DNA of 20,445 nt from UBA10677 sp045654245. Its GTDB lineage: Bacteria > Bacillota > Clostridia > Christensenellales > Pumilibacteraceae. The position numbers and the translations under genes are program-made. This document shows positions 1 to 7,415 of this stretch, piece by piece; position 1 is the stretch's first letter, and each line of letters opens with the position of its first letter. The stretch is from positions 1 through 20,445 of the forward strand of contig JAZOMX010000034.1 in NCBI GenBank assembly GCA_045654245.1, in the 5' to 3' direction. The notes under the pieces were generated by a model. The model saw only the letters and a list, made by a program, of their open reading frames with translations, had not been told where the DNA came from and searched no databases.

Positions 1-1
1 C

Positions 2-28
2 GAAATCTTAGCGTTGATAGGGGATTAA
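2..28 (+). CDS. 3' end of an upstream gene (C-terminus only)
   Basis: The first in-frame codons of the window read EILALIGD followed by a TAA stop at 26-28. Alone this would be negligible. However, the same peptide end (DEILALLEK-stop) recurs at the end of the 36-residue ORF at 1976-2086, and about 24 of 30 bases match between positions 1-30 and 2059-2088. That makes it likely that a real coding sequence ends here. A strong promoter begins 29 bases after the stop, so the gene belongs to the preceding transcription unit. Its product is unknown. Confidence 0.4.
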   Translation, partial: EILALIGD

Positions 29-56
29 AGAATTTCTAGAAAAGCAAGTAATTGTG

Positions 57-85
57 TTGACTTAAGCAAGAAATGGTATTATAAT
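57..85 (+). promoter_or_regulatory. Strong sigma-A promoter
   Basis: TTGACT at 57-62 and TATAAT at 80-85 are separated by 17 bases. Transcription would start near 92 and run toward the small protein gene at 317 and the MATE gene at 555. The -35 box overlaps a 10-base direct repeat that recurs just downstream of the start site. Confidence 0.8.
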
Positions 86-110
86 AAGATAAATGAATAG
101 TGACTTAAGC
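58..110 (+). repeat. Direct repeat TGACTTAAGC flanking the promoter start
   Basis: TGACTTAAGC occurs at 58-67, overlapping the -35 box, and again at 101-110, about ten bases past the predicted start site. Each copy contains the palindrome CTTAAG. Two identical sites bracketing a promoter core suggest a repressor binding pair. That is inference from position; no regulator is known. Confidence 0.4.
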
Positions 111-273
111 GGTTGTTTATAAAAAGCAACTTAGCAGTGTACTTAGGAGATGACTGCCCGAAGGTACATTGCAACGTTTACAGTTATAGCTTTTGTCGCA
201 GGTTTTGTCAACGATGGTAGGAATATTGTCGTATTTTGTTTTATAGCGCCTGCGATATTTTGTAGGCGTTTTT
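92..273 (+). ncRNA. Candidate structured leader or small RNA, about 180 nt
   Basis: The stretch from the predicted start near 92 to the hairpin ending near 273 has a strong promoter at one end and a terminator-like hairpin at the other. No convincing gene lies between them. A 55-codon ORF (150-317, MTARRYIATF...) does exist and its TAA overlaps the next ATG as TAATG. Its AGGAG, however, touches the ATG with no spacing, so translation looks poor. The region may be a free small RNA, or an attenuating leader for the gene at 317. It matches no RNA family I can recognise; 6S RNA was considered, but the ends do not pair. Confidence 0.3.
247..273 (+). terminator. Intrinsic terminator or attenuator upstream of the repeat protein
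   Basis: CGCCTGC at 247-253 pairs with GTAGGCG at 262-268 (seven pairs, one of them G-U) around an 8-base loop. TTTTTCTTTT follows. It lies between a strong promoter and the next gene, so it would either end a short RNA or attenuate the downstream operon. Confidence 0.55.
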
Positions 274-316
274 CTTTTGTCCTTTTCGTTAATAAGTCAA
301 AGGAGGTAGATTCATA

Positions 317-502
317 ATGGGTAAAGGACGTGGAGTTTTTTCTTACACGCATACACAAAGGCAGTTGGACGATTATGCAAATCAGCATAATCCGAACAAT
401 CATGCTTATTGGGATAACTTAGATAACCATTCTAATCAGTGCAACCCCAATAATGATGCGTATTATGAAAGTCGCGGCGAAGACAAAAAGGAAGAAGAGT
501 AA
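317..502 (+). CDS. Small hydrophilic protein of two 18-residue NPNN repeats
   Basis: This 61-residue protein has no recognised function. It starts after AAAGGAGG with a ten-base spacing, which supports translation. Residues 17-34 and 35-52 are two copies of an 18-residue unit with the shared pattern L-D-x-x-x-N-Q-x-N-P-N-N-x-A-Y. A basic, aromatic head (MGKGRGVFSYTHTQ) precedes them and an acidic tail (EDKKEEE) follows. There is no signal peptide or membrane segment. I recall similar short Asn-rich NPNN repeat proteins in gut bacteria without an assigned role; that is memory, not a search. It lies 52 bases upstream of the MATE gene, with only a hairpin between them, so the two may be co-transcribed. 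The AT-rich leader before it could control it. Confidence 0.7.
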   Translation: MGKGRGVFSYTHTQRQLDDYANQHNPNNHAYWDNLDNHSNQCNPNNDAYYESRGEDKKEEE

Positions 503-511
503 AGAAACAAA

Positions 512-534
512 GGGCGGCTAATTAATAGTCGCCC
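512..534 (+). promoter_or_regulatory. Intergenic hairpin before the MATE gene
   Basis: GGGCGGCTA at 512-520 pairs with TAGTCGCCC at 526-534 (nine pairs, one of them G-U) around ATTAA. No U-run follows (CTACGCAAAAGG), so it is not a classical intrinsic terminator. The MATE ribosome site begins about ten bases later. It could be a processing or mRNA-stability element, or a weak terminator. Confidence 0.5.
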
Positions 535-554
535 TACGCAAAAGGAGAAAGAGA

Positions 555-1892
555 ATGTTTGTAAAAGTTAAAAAATCATTAAGTAAAATCAATTATAAAC
601 TGTTTTTGGCGTTGTTGGTGCTTGGATTAGTGCCGACGATTTATACGACGGTTCGGGTGTTCTTTTTAGGACAACTCCCTGGGGAATATTCTTTCTCGAT
701 TGCAGGGCAATTATCGTGGGTAAATCTCTTATACGAAATTTTAAGCGAAGCAATCGTTTTGCCGTTGTTCTTCTTTATCGGCAAAGTATTGACCGATAAA
801 ACTGAGTTTGCGAACCGTATGCGGACGGGCTTGCTTGTATCCGTCGGCGCGTACACGGTGCTTTCCGTTATCATAATTGCGCTTGCAAAACCGCTACTTT
901 CTTTAATGGCGACGGATAAGGCGATTATCGATGCATCGGCAACCTACATAAGAATAGAAAGTGTAGCAAGTATATTCTCGCTTGCGTTCAACTTTATCAT
1001 GGTTGGTATGGTAACGCTTGGCAAAGAAAAGTACGTTTACGCGCTTACAGCGGTAAAACTCGTTTTATGTTTGCTCGTGGATACGTTTATGGTTTCCACC
1101 TTGCCCGTATCGTTAAATCTCGGCGTAAACGGGATTGCATTCTCGAATATTATCGTCAACGTAATTCTCGTCGCAACGGCGATTATCTTATTAAGCAAAG
1201 AGGGAATTGCTCTTTTTAAGAAAGCAAAATTTTCTTTCGGTTGGATGAAAGACTTTGCGAAAGTCGGCGGAATTTCGGGCTTGGAGTCGTTCGTTAGAAA
1301 TATTGCCTATATGCTCATGATTGCGCGTATGGTGAATATGGTAGGCGAGCAGGGAACGTATTGGGTGGCGAACAACTTTATTTGGGGTTGGTTATTGCTC
1401 CCCGTATTGCAACTTGGCGAACTTATCAAGCGCGAAACGGCAACGGGCGAAAACGCGATAAAACACAATTCGCTTGGATATTTCGTTATCACATTGGCGA
1501 TTTGCGTGTTGTGGTGTATTACCATTCCGCTTTGGAAACCGTTTATGGCGTACGTATTGAATTTTAGCGACGTGGATAAACTGTTTGAACTCGTTATGGT
1601 GTTGCTCGGATTTTATATGCTTTACGCGTTCCAAAACGTGTTTGATTCTACCTTTTACGGGCTTGGGAAAACCACCTATATGTTGTTTGAATCGGTGGTG
1701 ACGAATACGATTTATTACGGAATAGCATTTATCCTTTATCTTTGCAGTGTGTGGACGCCGTCGCTTATCGGCATAGCTCTGCTTTTTGGTATCGGTAATG
1801 CGTTTGATGCTATCGTATCTCTCGTGGCGTACGTGTTCTTGCTCAAGAAAAAGAAAATCAACGTTTTAGACGTTGACGAGAACAAAAAATAA
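555..1892 (+). CDS. MATE-family efflux transporter
   Basis: This 445-residue polytopic membrane protein is probably a multidrug/toxin extrusion (MATE) exporter, which would move a substrate out of the cell in exchange for Na+ or H+. The length matches the usual 440-460 residues. About twelve hydrophobic segments run through it, starting with residues near 15-35 (LFLALLVLGLVPTIYTTVRV). They include a mid-protein hydrophilic loop (near 225-240) that would separate the two six-helix halves. The C-terminus is short and basic (LLKKKKINVLDVDENKK). The start is set by AAAGGAGAAAGAGA directly before the ATG. The first helix departs from the textbook MATE N-terminus, so the subfamily is open. The substrate cannot be read from the sequence. 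It is probably transcribed with the repeat protein at 317. Confidence 0.75.
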   Translation: MFVKVKKSLSKINYKLFLALLVLGLVPTIYTTVRVFFLGQLPGEYSFSIAGQLSWVNLLYEILSEAIVLPLFFFIGKVLTDKTEFANRMRTGLLVSVGAYTVLSVIIIALAKPLLSLMATDKAIIDASATYIRIESVASIFSLAFNFIMVGMVTLGKEKYVYALTAVKLVLCLLVDTFMVSTLPVSLNLGVNGIAFSNIIVNVILVATAIILLSKEGIALFKKAKFSFGWMKDFAKVGGISGLESFVRNIAYMLMIARMVNMVGEQGTYWVANNFIWGWLLLPVLQLGELIKRETATGENAIKHNSLGYFVITLAICVLWCITIPLWKPFMAYVLNFSDVDKLFELVMVLLGFYMLYAFQNVFDSTFYGLGKTTYMLFESVVTNTIYYGIAFILYLCSVWTPSLIGIALLFGIGNAFDAIVSLVAYVFLLKKKKINVLDVDENKK

Positions 1893-1975
1893 GGGCGTTT
1901 TTAGAGCCTTAAAAATAGTCAGACTTGCGGTGATAGTGGGCGTTGTTAAGGCTAGCAACAAAAAGAGTTTGAAAA

Positions 1976-2086
1976 ATGCCGAAAAAGTCAGGTTTTATAA
2001 GGGATTTACGCATTATACAAGCGGTTATGCCCAAAGTAAAGCCCGACACCAACGCCGACGAAATCCTAGCGTTGTTAGAGAAATAA
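1976..2086 (+). CDS. Possible 36-residue protein, copy of the window-edge gene tail
   Basis: The interval between the MATE gene and sbcD (1893-2237, 345 bases) holds this short ORF, MPKKSGFIRDLR...DEILALLEK. An in-frame TGA lies two codons upstream, so it cannot extend. The ribosome site is weak (AAAGAG). The reason to take it seriously is its end: DEILALLEK-stop matches EILALIGD-stop at bases 2-28, at protein level and in about 24 of 30 bases. It may be a small paralogue of the gene that ends at the window start, or the surviving 3' end of a duplicated gene. An overlapping ORF in another frame (1873-2133) looks less protein-like. The function is unknown. Upstream of it, AGCCTTAA (1905-1912) and TTAAGGCT (1946-1953) form a perfect inverted repeat without a T-run. 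Confidence 0.4.
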   Translation: MPKKSGFIRDLRIIQAVMPKVKPDTNADEILALLEK

Positions 2087-2090
2087 AATT

Positions 2091-2131
2091 AAAAAAACGC
2101 TCTCGTGGAAAAATCTGCGGAGTGTTTTTTT
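2091..2131 (+). terminator. Terminator of the MATE block (bidirectional)
   Basis: Seven A residues followed by CGCTC (2091-2102) pair with GAGTG and seven T residues (2120-2131), around a partly paired loop. The A-run/T-run symmetry would let it work on both strands. It separates the MATE block from the sbcDC promoter. Confidence 0.75.
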
Positions 2132-2142
2132 AGTTAAACTTA

Positions 2143-2171
2143 TTGCAATATTTCCAAAAAAGTGTTACAAT
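2143..2171 (+). promoter_or_regulatory. Promoter of sbcDC
   Basis: TTGCAA at 2143-2148 and TACAAT at 2166-2171 are separated by 17 bases, 66 bases before the sbcD start codon. Both boxes are near consensus. Confidence 0.7.
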
Positions 2172-2237
2172 ATATATGGAAAATATTAAGCGCGAACGAG
2201 CGCATAATAGAGAAGATTATTCGCACAGGGGGCGGAA

Positions 2238-3359
2238 ATGAAATTCATACACCTATCCGATTTACATTTAGGAAAACGACTGCACGAAGTCTCGCTTATT
2301 GCTGACCAAGAGGCGATACTCGGACAAATCGTAGATATAATAGACGAGGAAAAGCCGTCCGCCGTATTTATAGCGGGGGATATTTACGATAAAAGCGTAC
2401 CGTCCGCTGAGGCTGTCGCTCTTTTTGATAATTTCTTGGTGCAACTCGTAAAGCGCAACCTACAAATTTTTGTCATTAGTGGAAACCACGATTCGCCCGA
2501 GCGAATTGCTTTCGGTTCTAAGATTATGGATATTACGGGAGTACATTTGTCGCCCGTTTACGACGGTAAAATAAGCGCAACCACGCTTGGTGACGAACAC
2601 GGCGAAGTAAATATATTTATGCTCCCGTTTGTCAAGCCCTCGCATATCCGTAGATTTTACTCTGAAGAGGAAATCGAAACTTATACTGACGCCGTTAGGA
2701 TTGCAATTGATAAAATGAATATTGACGAGAATAAACGCAATATTTTAGTTGCGCATCAGTTCGTCACGGGAGCAAAACGCTCCGAGTCGGAAGAGACGGT
2801 GGGTGGAACGGATAATATTGATGCAAGCGTATTGAAAAAATTCGACTACGTTGCTCTTGGGCATCTTCATAGCGCGCAGTATTGCGACGAACAGAAGATT
2901 CGCTATTGTGGAACGCCACTTAAATACTCGTTTTCGGAGACGGACGATACTAAATCGGTTAGCGTAGTTACGCTTGGCGAAAAAGGAAAAGAAATAGAAA
3001 TCAAAGAAGTGGAACTAAAGCCCGTTAGGGATATGAAAAGAATTCGTGGTAAGTTTGACGACCTTATGGCCTCGCCTTTAAGAACGGACGATTTCGTTCA
3101 AATTACGCTTACCGACGAGGACGATATCGTAAACGCTATGAGTAGGCTTCAAGTCGTTTATAAAAATGCGTTGGAACTTCGTTACGACAACGCCCGCACG
3201 AGAGAAAATAACGCTATTTTAAGTACGGACGGCATTGAAAACAAGACAGCGTATCAACTTTTTGCGGACTTTTATGAAAAAATGAACAATACTCAAATGA
3301 GTGAAAAGCAAAGCGAATTCGTCCGTGTATTGATTGAAAAAATAGAGGAGGAAGAGTAA
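2238..3359 (+). CDS. sbcD: Exonuclease SbcCD, nuclease subunit D
   Basis: SbcD is the Mn2+-dependent nuclease subunit of the SbcCD (Mre11-Rad50-like) complex, which cleaves DNA hairpins and trims blocked double-strand ends. The calcineurin-like metallophosphoesterase motifs are all present: DLHLGK at residues 8-13, GDIYD at 47-51, GNHD at 82-85, VAHQF at 171-175 and GHLH at 208-211. The C-terminal part (about 250-373) corresponds to the capping and SbcC-contact region. At 373 residues it is of usual length. The ATG follows a GGGGGCGG ribosome site. The stop codon overlaps the sbcC start as TAATG, indicating translational coupling and equal production of the two subunits. Confidence 0.96.
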   Translation: MKFIHLSDLHLGKRLHEVSLIADQEAILGQIVDIIDEEKPSAVFIAGDIYDKSVPSAEAVALFDNFLVQLVKRNLQIFVISGNHDSPERIAFGSKIMDITGVHLSPVYDGKISATTLGDEHGEVNIFMLPFVKPSHIRRFYSEEEIETYTDAVRIAIDKMNIDENKRNILVAHQFVTGAKRSESEETVGGTDNIDASVLKKFDYVALGHLHSAQYCDEQKIRYCGTPLKYSFSETDDTKSVSVVTLGEKGKEIEIKEVELKPVRDMKRIRGKFDDLMASPLRTDDFVQITLTDEDDIVNAMSRLQVVYKNALELRYDNARTRENNAILSTDGIENKTAYQLFADFYEKMNNTQMSEKQSEFVRVLIEKIEEEE

Positions 3360-6130
3360 TGAGACCGCTAAAACTTACGATATCGGCGTTCGGCCCTTAC
3401 GCAGGCGTTCAATTCCTCGATATGGAAAAATTAGGAGAAAACGGATTATATCTTATAACTGGAACTACGGGCGCTGGAAAAACCTCTATTTTTGATGCGA
3501 TAACTTACGCACTTTACGACCAAGCGAGCGGAAATACTAGGAGCGATTCTATGCTCCGCTCTAAATATGCCGACGAGGAGACGGATACTTTCGTCGAACT
3601 AGAATTTTTATGCAACGAGAAAGTGTATAAGGTTAGAAGAAATCCTGAATATATGCGTAAAAAAAGCCGTGGCGACGGATTTACGAAACAGATTGCCCGT
3701 GCAGAACTAACGCTACCCGACGGTAGAATTATAGATAAGAGCAAGAAAGAGGTAACTAAAGCAATCGCCGATATTATCGGTATTGACCGTGACCAGTTTT
3801 TGCAAATAGCGATGATAGCGCAAGGCGAGTTTAGAAAAGTATTGCTTGCTAATACTGAAACGCGCAAAGAAATATTTCGTCAAATTTTCAAAACTTATAA
3901 GTTTGATAGAATTCAAACTACGCTTAAAGAAGAAACGAAAAAACTTTGGGAGAAACTAGCCGTTGCCCGTCAAAATATTTTTACTTATTCAAAAGGCATA
4001 GTTTGCGATAGTGAAAGCGAGTTCGTTGATACGGTATGCAAGGCTAAAAATAACGAATTAACTACTCTCGAAACGGTAGAAATTCTTACGGCTATGCTCT
4101 CATCTGATAGGTATCTCAAAGACGATTTGACACAAAAAATCGAAAGTCTTGACGGAAAACTTGGAAAGATAAACGCTGATATAGGTAAAGCGGAAGAGTA
4201 TGCTAAAAGCGTAGCCGAATATCAAAAAAAGAAAGTTTTGAGAGAGCAAGCGGAAGTCTTTTTCGATAACGTAAAGAGCGTTTTCGACCAGCAAACTGAA
4301 AACAAACCAGAAATTGAAAAACTTGAAAAGGAAATAACTCTACTAGAAAACGAATTGCCTACTTATGATAACCTTGACTTTTTGCAAAAAGAGGTCGTAA
4401 GTTTAGATAAAATGATTGAGAAAAATCAATTAGCGTTCGACCAAACTAAAGTTTTAGTGGAAAATAAGGTTAGAGAAATAGCAAGCCTTAAAGATATGCA
4501 AACTAAATTTTCGGGTGCGGAGATTGAAAAGACGAAACTAGAGACGGAAAAGTTGCGCTTGACCGATTATAGGGGAACTCTCCGTGATTTTGGCATAGCC
4601 GTAAACGACCTAGAAACAATGCAAGAGCAACTTAAAAGCGAACAGGCGGAGTATAAAAGTGCAAGCGAGCGCGCGCAAAAATCCGCCGACGACTACGCTA
4701 TATTAAACAAACGCTTTTTGGACGGGCAAGCAGGTATTATGGCAAGCACGCTAGCCGAAGGTCAGCCTTGTCCCGTTTGCGGAGCAAAATCACACCCGTC
4801 GCTTGCTAGAATTTCCTCCGAAGTGCCTACTGAAGAGCAACTAAAATTAGCGAAGAAGAGAGTAGAAGACGAAAATAAATACGCCGAGAAAAAGAGCGCT
4901 GATTGTGGAAAAATTAACGGACAAATCGAAGAACTCGCAAAAAAAGTTAACGAGACGGCAAAAACACTCTTAGACGGTATGCCTGCAAATAAAGAGGTAA
5001 TCAAGTCGAAGTTTGAAGAAGTCAAAGCGCGCATTTTAAGTGTTGAAGACAAGATAAAAGTTGAAACTGAAAACGCATTAAGAAAAGCCGAAATCGACAA
5101 AAAAATTCCCCAAATCGAAATCGAACTTGATGAATTACGCCAAAAGCAAACGGAATGTGAAAAGTCGGTTGCTACGGATATTGCGACTAAAGTTGAAAAG
5201 AGCGGTCAAGTAAATAAACTTATTGCAACGCTTAAGTTTGACGGTAAAAGCGAGGCTATTGCTAACTTGAACGACTTAAAAATGAAGGTTAAAACGCTTA
5301 AGGACGCGCTAGTTACCGCCGAGAAAAACTTTAACGAGGCAAAAACTAACCTCGTTAAGTTAAGGGGAGAAGTAATTTCTCTAGAAAGAGTCGTTTCCGT
5401 TGCTTGTAAGATAGATTTAGAAAAAGCAAACGAGGAAAAGACTGCGTTAATTGAGGAAAGAACGCAACTTTCACAACGAAAAGAGAGTGTTGGTTTGCGT
5501 CTTAATTCTAACGAATACGCGCTCGATAATATCCAAAAATCGTCAAACGAGTGCAAAGAACTTGAAGAGAATTATAAGTGGTTAAATTCACTATCTAATA
5601 CTGCGAACGGTGGTATTAGCGACAAAGAGAAGATTTCGTTTGAAACTTTCGTTCAAATGAGTTATTTCGAGCGAATTTTGTCAAGAGCGAATTTGCGCTT
5701 GCGTAAAATGACGAACGGACAATACGACCTAATTCGACGCGAGGACGACCTTGGTAAACGCTCGCAGGTAGGACTTGATATCGACGTGTTAGACCACTAT
5801 AACGGCAGTACCCGCCCCGTTGATTCGCTTTCGGGCGGAGAACAGTTCAAAGCGTCGCTAGCCCTTGCGTTAGGATTATCGGACGAAATTCAGTCCTCGG
5901 CAGGAGGAGTGCGCCTCGATACGATGTTCGTTGACGAAGGGTTTGGGTCGTTAGACGGAGAATCGTTAAGCCTCGCTATATCCACCCTGCAAGATTTAAC
6001 GGAGGGCAATCGCCTAGTTGGAATAACCTCTCACGTTGACGAACTTAAAAATCGAATTGATAAGCAAATTATCGTCGAAAAAAACAAAACCTCCGCAAAA
6101 GGCAGTCGCGCCCATATAGTAAACTCGTAA
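3359..6130 (+). CDS. sbcC: Exonuclease SbcCD, ATPase subunit C
   Basis: SbcC is the SMC/Rad50-like ATPase that tethers DNA and drives the SbcD nuclease. In order it shows an N-terminal head with Walker A GTTGAGKTS (residues 35-43), a long coiled coil, the zinc-hook CPVC (C471-C474) at the coil apex, the returning coiled coil, then the ABC signature SLSGGEQ (823-829) and Walker B TMFVDEGFGSLD (855-866). The zinc hook sits almost at the midpoint of the 923 residues, as expected for symmetrical arms. It is somewhat shorter than the roughly 1050-residue E. coli protein, which implies shorter arms. The start overlaps the sbcD stop, and the ribosome site (GAGGAGGAAGAG) lies inside the end of sbcD. 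No clear terminator follows; a new promoter begins 32 bases later. Confidence 0.96.
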   Translation: MRPLKLTISAFGPYAGVQFLDMEKLGENGLYLITGTTGAGKTSIFDAITYALYDQASGNTRSDSMLRSKYADEETDTFVELEFLCNEKVYKVRRNPEYMRKKSRGDGFTKQIARAELTLPDGRIIDKSKKEVTKAIADIIGIDRDQFLQIAMIAQGEFRKVLLANTETRKEIFRQIFKTYKFDRIQTTLKEETKKLWEKLAVARQNIFTYSKGIVCDSESEFVDTVCKAKNNELTTLETVEILTAMLSSDRYLKDDLTQKIESLDGKLGKINADIGKAEEYAKSVAEYQKKKVLREQAEVFFDNVKSVFDQQTENKPEIEKLEKEITLLENELPTYDNLDFLQKEVVSLDKMIEKNQLAFDQTKVLVENKVREIASLKDMQTKFSGAEIEKTKLETEKLRLTDYRGTLRDFGIAVNDLETMQEQLKSEQAEYKSASERAQKSADDYAILNKRFLDGQAGIMASTLAEGQPCPVCGAKSHPSLARISSEVPTEEQLKLAKKRVEDENKYAEKKSADCGKINGQIEELAKKVNETAKTLLDGMPANKEVIKSKFEEVKARILSVEDKIKVETENALRKAEIDKKIPQIEIELDELRQKQTECEKSVATDIATKVEKSGQVNKLIATLKFDGKSEAIANLNDLKMKVKTLKDALVTAEKNFNEAKTNLVKLRGEVISLERVVSVACKIDLEKANEEKTALIEERTQLSQRKESVGLRLNSNEYALDNIQKSSNECKELEENYKWLNSLSNTANGGISDKEKISFETFVQMSYFERILSRANLRLRKMTNGQYDLIRREDDLGKRSQVGLDIDVLDHYNGSTRPVDSLSGGEQFKASLALALGLSDEIQSSAGGVRLDTMFVDEGFGSLDGESLSLAISTLQDLTEGNRLVGITSHVDELKNRIDKQIIVEKNKTSAKGSRAHIVNS

Positions 6131-6162
6131 AGAATAGCACGGAAGAATTTTTAGTCGTTTTA

Positions 6163-6191
6163 TTGACAAATAATCAAAAAAAGATTATAAT
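6163..6191 (+). promoter_or_regulatory. Perfect-consensus sigma-A promoter
   Basis: TTGACA at 6163-6168 and TATAAT at 6186-6191 have exactly 17 bases between them. The promoter lies 30 bases before the acetyltransferase-like gene at 6222 and should be strong. Confidence 0.88.
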
Positions 6192-6221
6192 AAATTATAT
6201 TTAATCGTAAGGATAAAGCAA

Positions 6222-7352
6222 ATGATAAAGGTAAAAGAAGTAAAGACGGACAAGGAGCGGAAACAGTTTTTCCGTTTTCCGCTCGAACTTTATAAAGGAA
6301 ACGAGTTCGTAGTACCAGCCCTTATTGCGGATGAAGATGATGAGTTTAATCCCGAAGTCAACGATGCGTATCGTTATGCAGAGACAAAGTTATTTTTGGC
6401 GTATGACGAGAATGAAAAAGTCGTTGGTAGAGTGGCTGGACTATACCACAAGGCGTACAATAAAAAGCAAAACGTAAAGCAGTTGCGTTTTACTAGGTTT
6501 GACGTAATCGACGATTTTGCCGTTACGGAAGCGTTGTTTGCCGAACTTAAAAAGTGGGCGAAAGAACTCGGTATGAACGAAATTATCGGACCGATAGGCT
6601 TTTCAGACTTTGATAAACAAGGTATGCTAGTGGACGGATACGACCGCCTCGGAATGTATATAACGATTTACAACTATCCATATTACGTAGAGCATATGGA
6701 GAAAATCGGTATGAAAAAGGCGGTTGACTGGGTGGAGTACCGCATTTCTTTACCTGAAAAAGTTGACGACCGCTTAATGAAACTATCCGAGAAAATTCAG
6801 CAAAGATACGGTTATAGTTTCGTTCCGATTAAGAACTACAAAACTTCGTTGCCCCTTATTAAAGTCGCGCTCTCGAATATTATGAACGAAGTTTTTGCGC
6901 ATCTTTATGGCGTAGTCGAGGTTTCCGAAAAACAAATAATGCGAGAGGCAGAACTGTTAAAGCAAATATGGTGTAACGACTACGTTTTGGCGGTGCAAAA
7001 CAAAGAGGGCGAACTAATCGGCTATGGCTTTATGGCGCCGTCCGTGTCTAAGGCTATGCAGGCTTTTAACGGTAAAATGAATCTAAAAGGAATACTAAGG
7101 CTAATTAAAGGTATGAAGAAAGCCGAAACCGTTGACCTATACAATATCGGCGTTAAGAAAGACTATCAAGATAAGGGCGTAAACGTAATGATAATGGCTC
7201 GTGGACTTGAAATGCTTACTAAAAATAAGGTAAAATATCTAGAAACTGGTCCCGAACTAGAAACTAATCACCAAATTCAAGCGATGTGGAAAGATTTTGA
7301 AAAAGAGAACCACAAGAGAAGACGGTGTTGGACTATGGATTTAACTGAATAA
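6222..7352 (+). CDS. GNAT-fold N-acetyltransferase-like protein (YghO-like)
   Basis: This 376-residue cytoplasmic protein appears to be a two-lobed GNAT-type acyltransferase of unknown substrate. The N-terminal lobe has the pattern I recall from a widespread uncharacterised family resembling E. coli YghO: FRFPLELYKGNEFVVPAL near residues 17-34, AETKLFLAYDENEKVVGRVA near 53-72, then GPIGFSDFDKQGMLVDGYD near 125-143 and YYVEHMEKIGMKKAVD near 153-168. The C-terminal lobe has a motif-A-like acetyl-CoA segment, VKKDYQDKGVNVM, near 311-323. AAGGATAAAGCAA precedes the ATG. It is a single-gene unit between its own consensus promoter and a perfect terminator. The substrate is not predictable here, and catalytic activity is inferred from fold resemblance only. 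Confidence 0.7.
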   Translation: MIKVKEVKTDKERKQFFRFPLELYKGNEFVVPALIADEDDEFNPEVNDAYRYAETKLFLAYDENEKVVGRVAGLYHKAYNKKQNVKQLRFTRFDVIDDFAVTEALFAELKKWAKELGMNEIIGPIGFSDFDKQGMLVDGYDRLGMYITIYNYPYYVEHMEKIGMKKAVDWVEYRISLPEKVDDRLMKLSEKIQQRYGYSFVPIKNYKTSLPLIKVALSNIMNEVFAHLYGVVEVSEKQIMREAELLKQIWCNDYVLAVQNKEGELIGYGFMAPSVSKAMQAFNGKMNLKGILRLIKGMKKAETVDLYNIGVKKDYQDKGVNVMIMARGLEMLTKNKVKYLETGPELETNHQIQAMWKDFEKENHKRRRCWTMDLTE

Positions 7353-7360
7353 AAAGCGCA

Positions 7361-7389
7361 AAAAAGAACTGATGTTTTCAGTTCTTTTT
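7361..7389 (+). terminator. Terminator after the GNAT-like gene
   Basis: AAAAAGAACTGA (7361-7372) and TCAGTTCTTTTT (7378-7389) form a perfect 12-base stem around TGTTT. The T-run lies within the 3' arm. Confidence 0.85.
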
Positions 7390-7415
7390 GCATAAACGCG
7401 AAATAATATTATAGT

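Noticed and set aside
143..403. Minus-strand ORF of 86 residues across the leader and the NPNN gene
   Set aside because: It overlaps the better supported plus-strand gene with its strong ribosome site, runs through the T-run hairpin, and resembles no known protein.
1873..2133. Plus-strand ORF of 86 residues overlapping the MATE end
   Set aside because: It has no ribosome site, runs into the terminator A- and T-tracts, and is in a different frame from the 36-residue ORF, which has the supporting duplicate.
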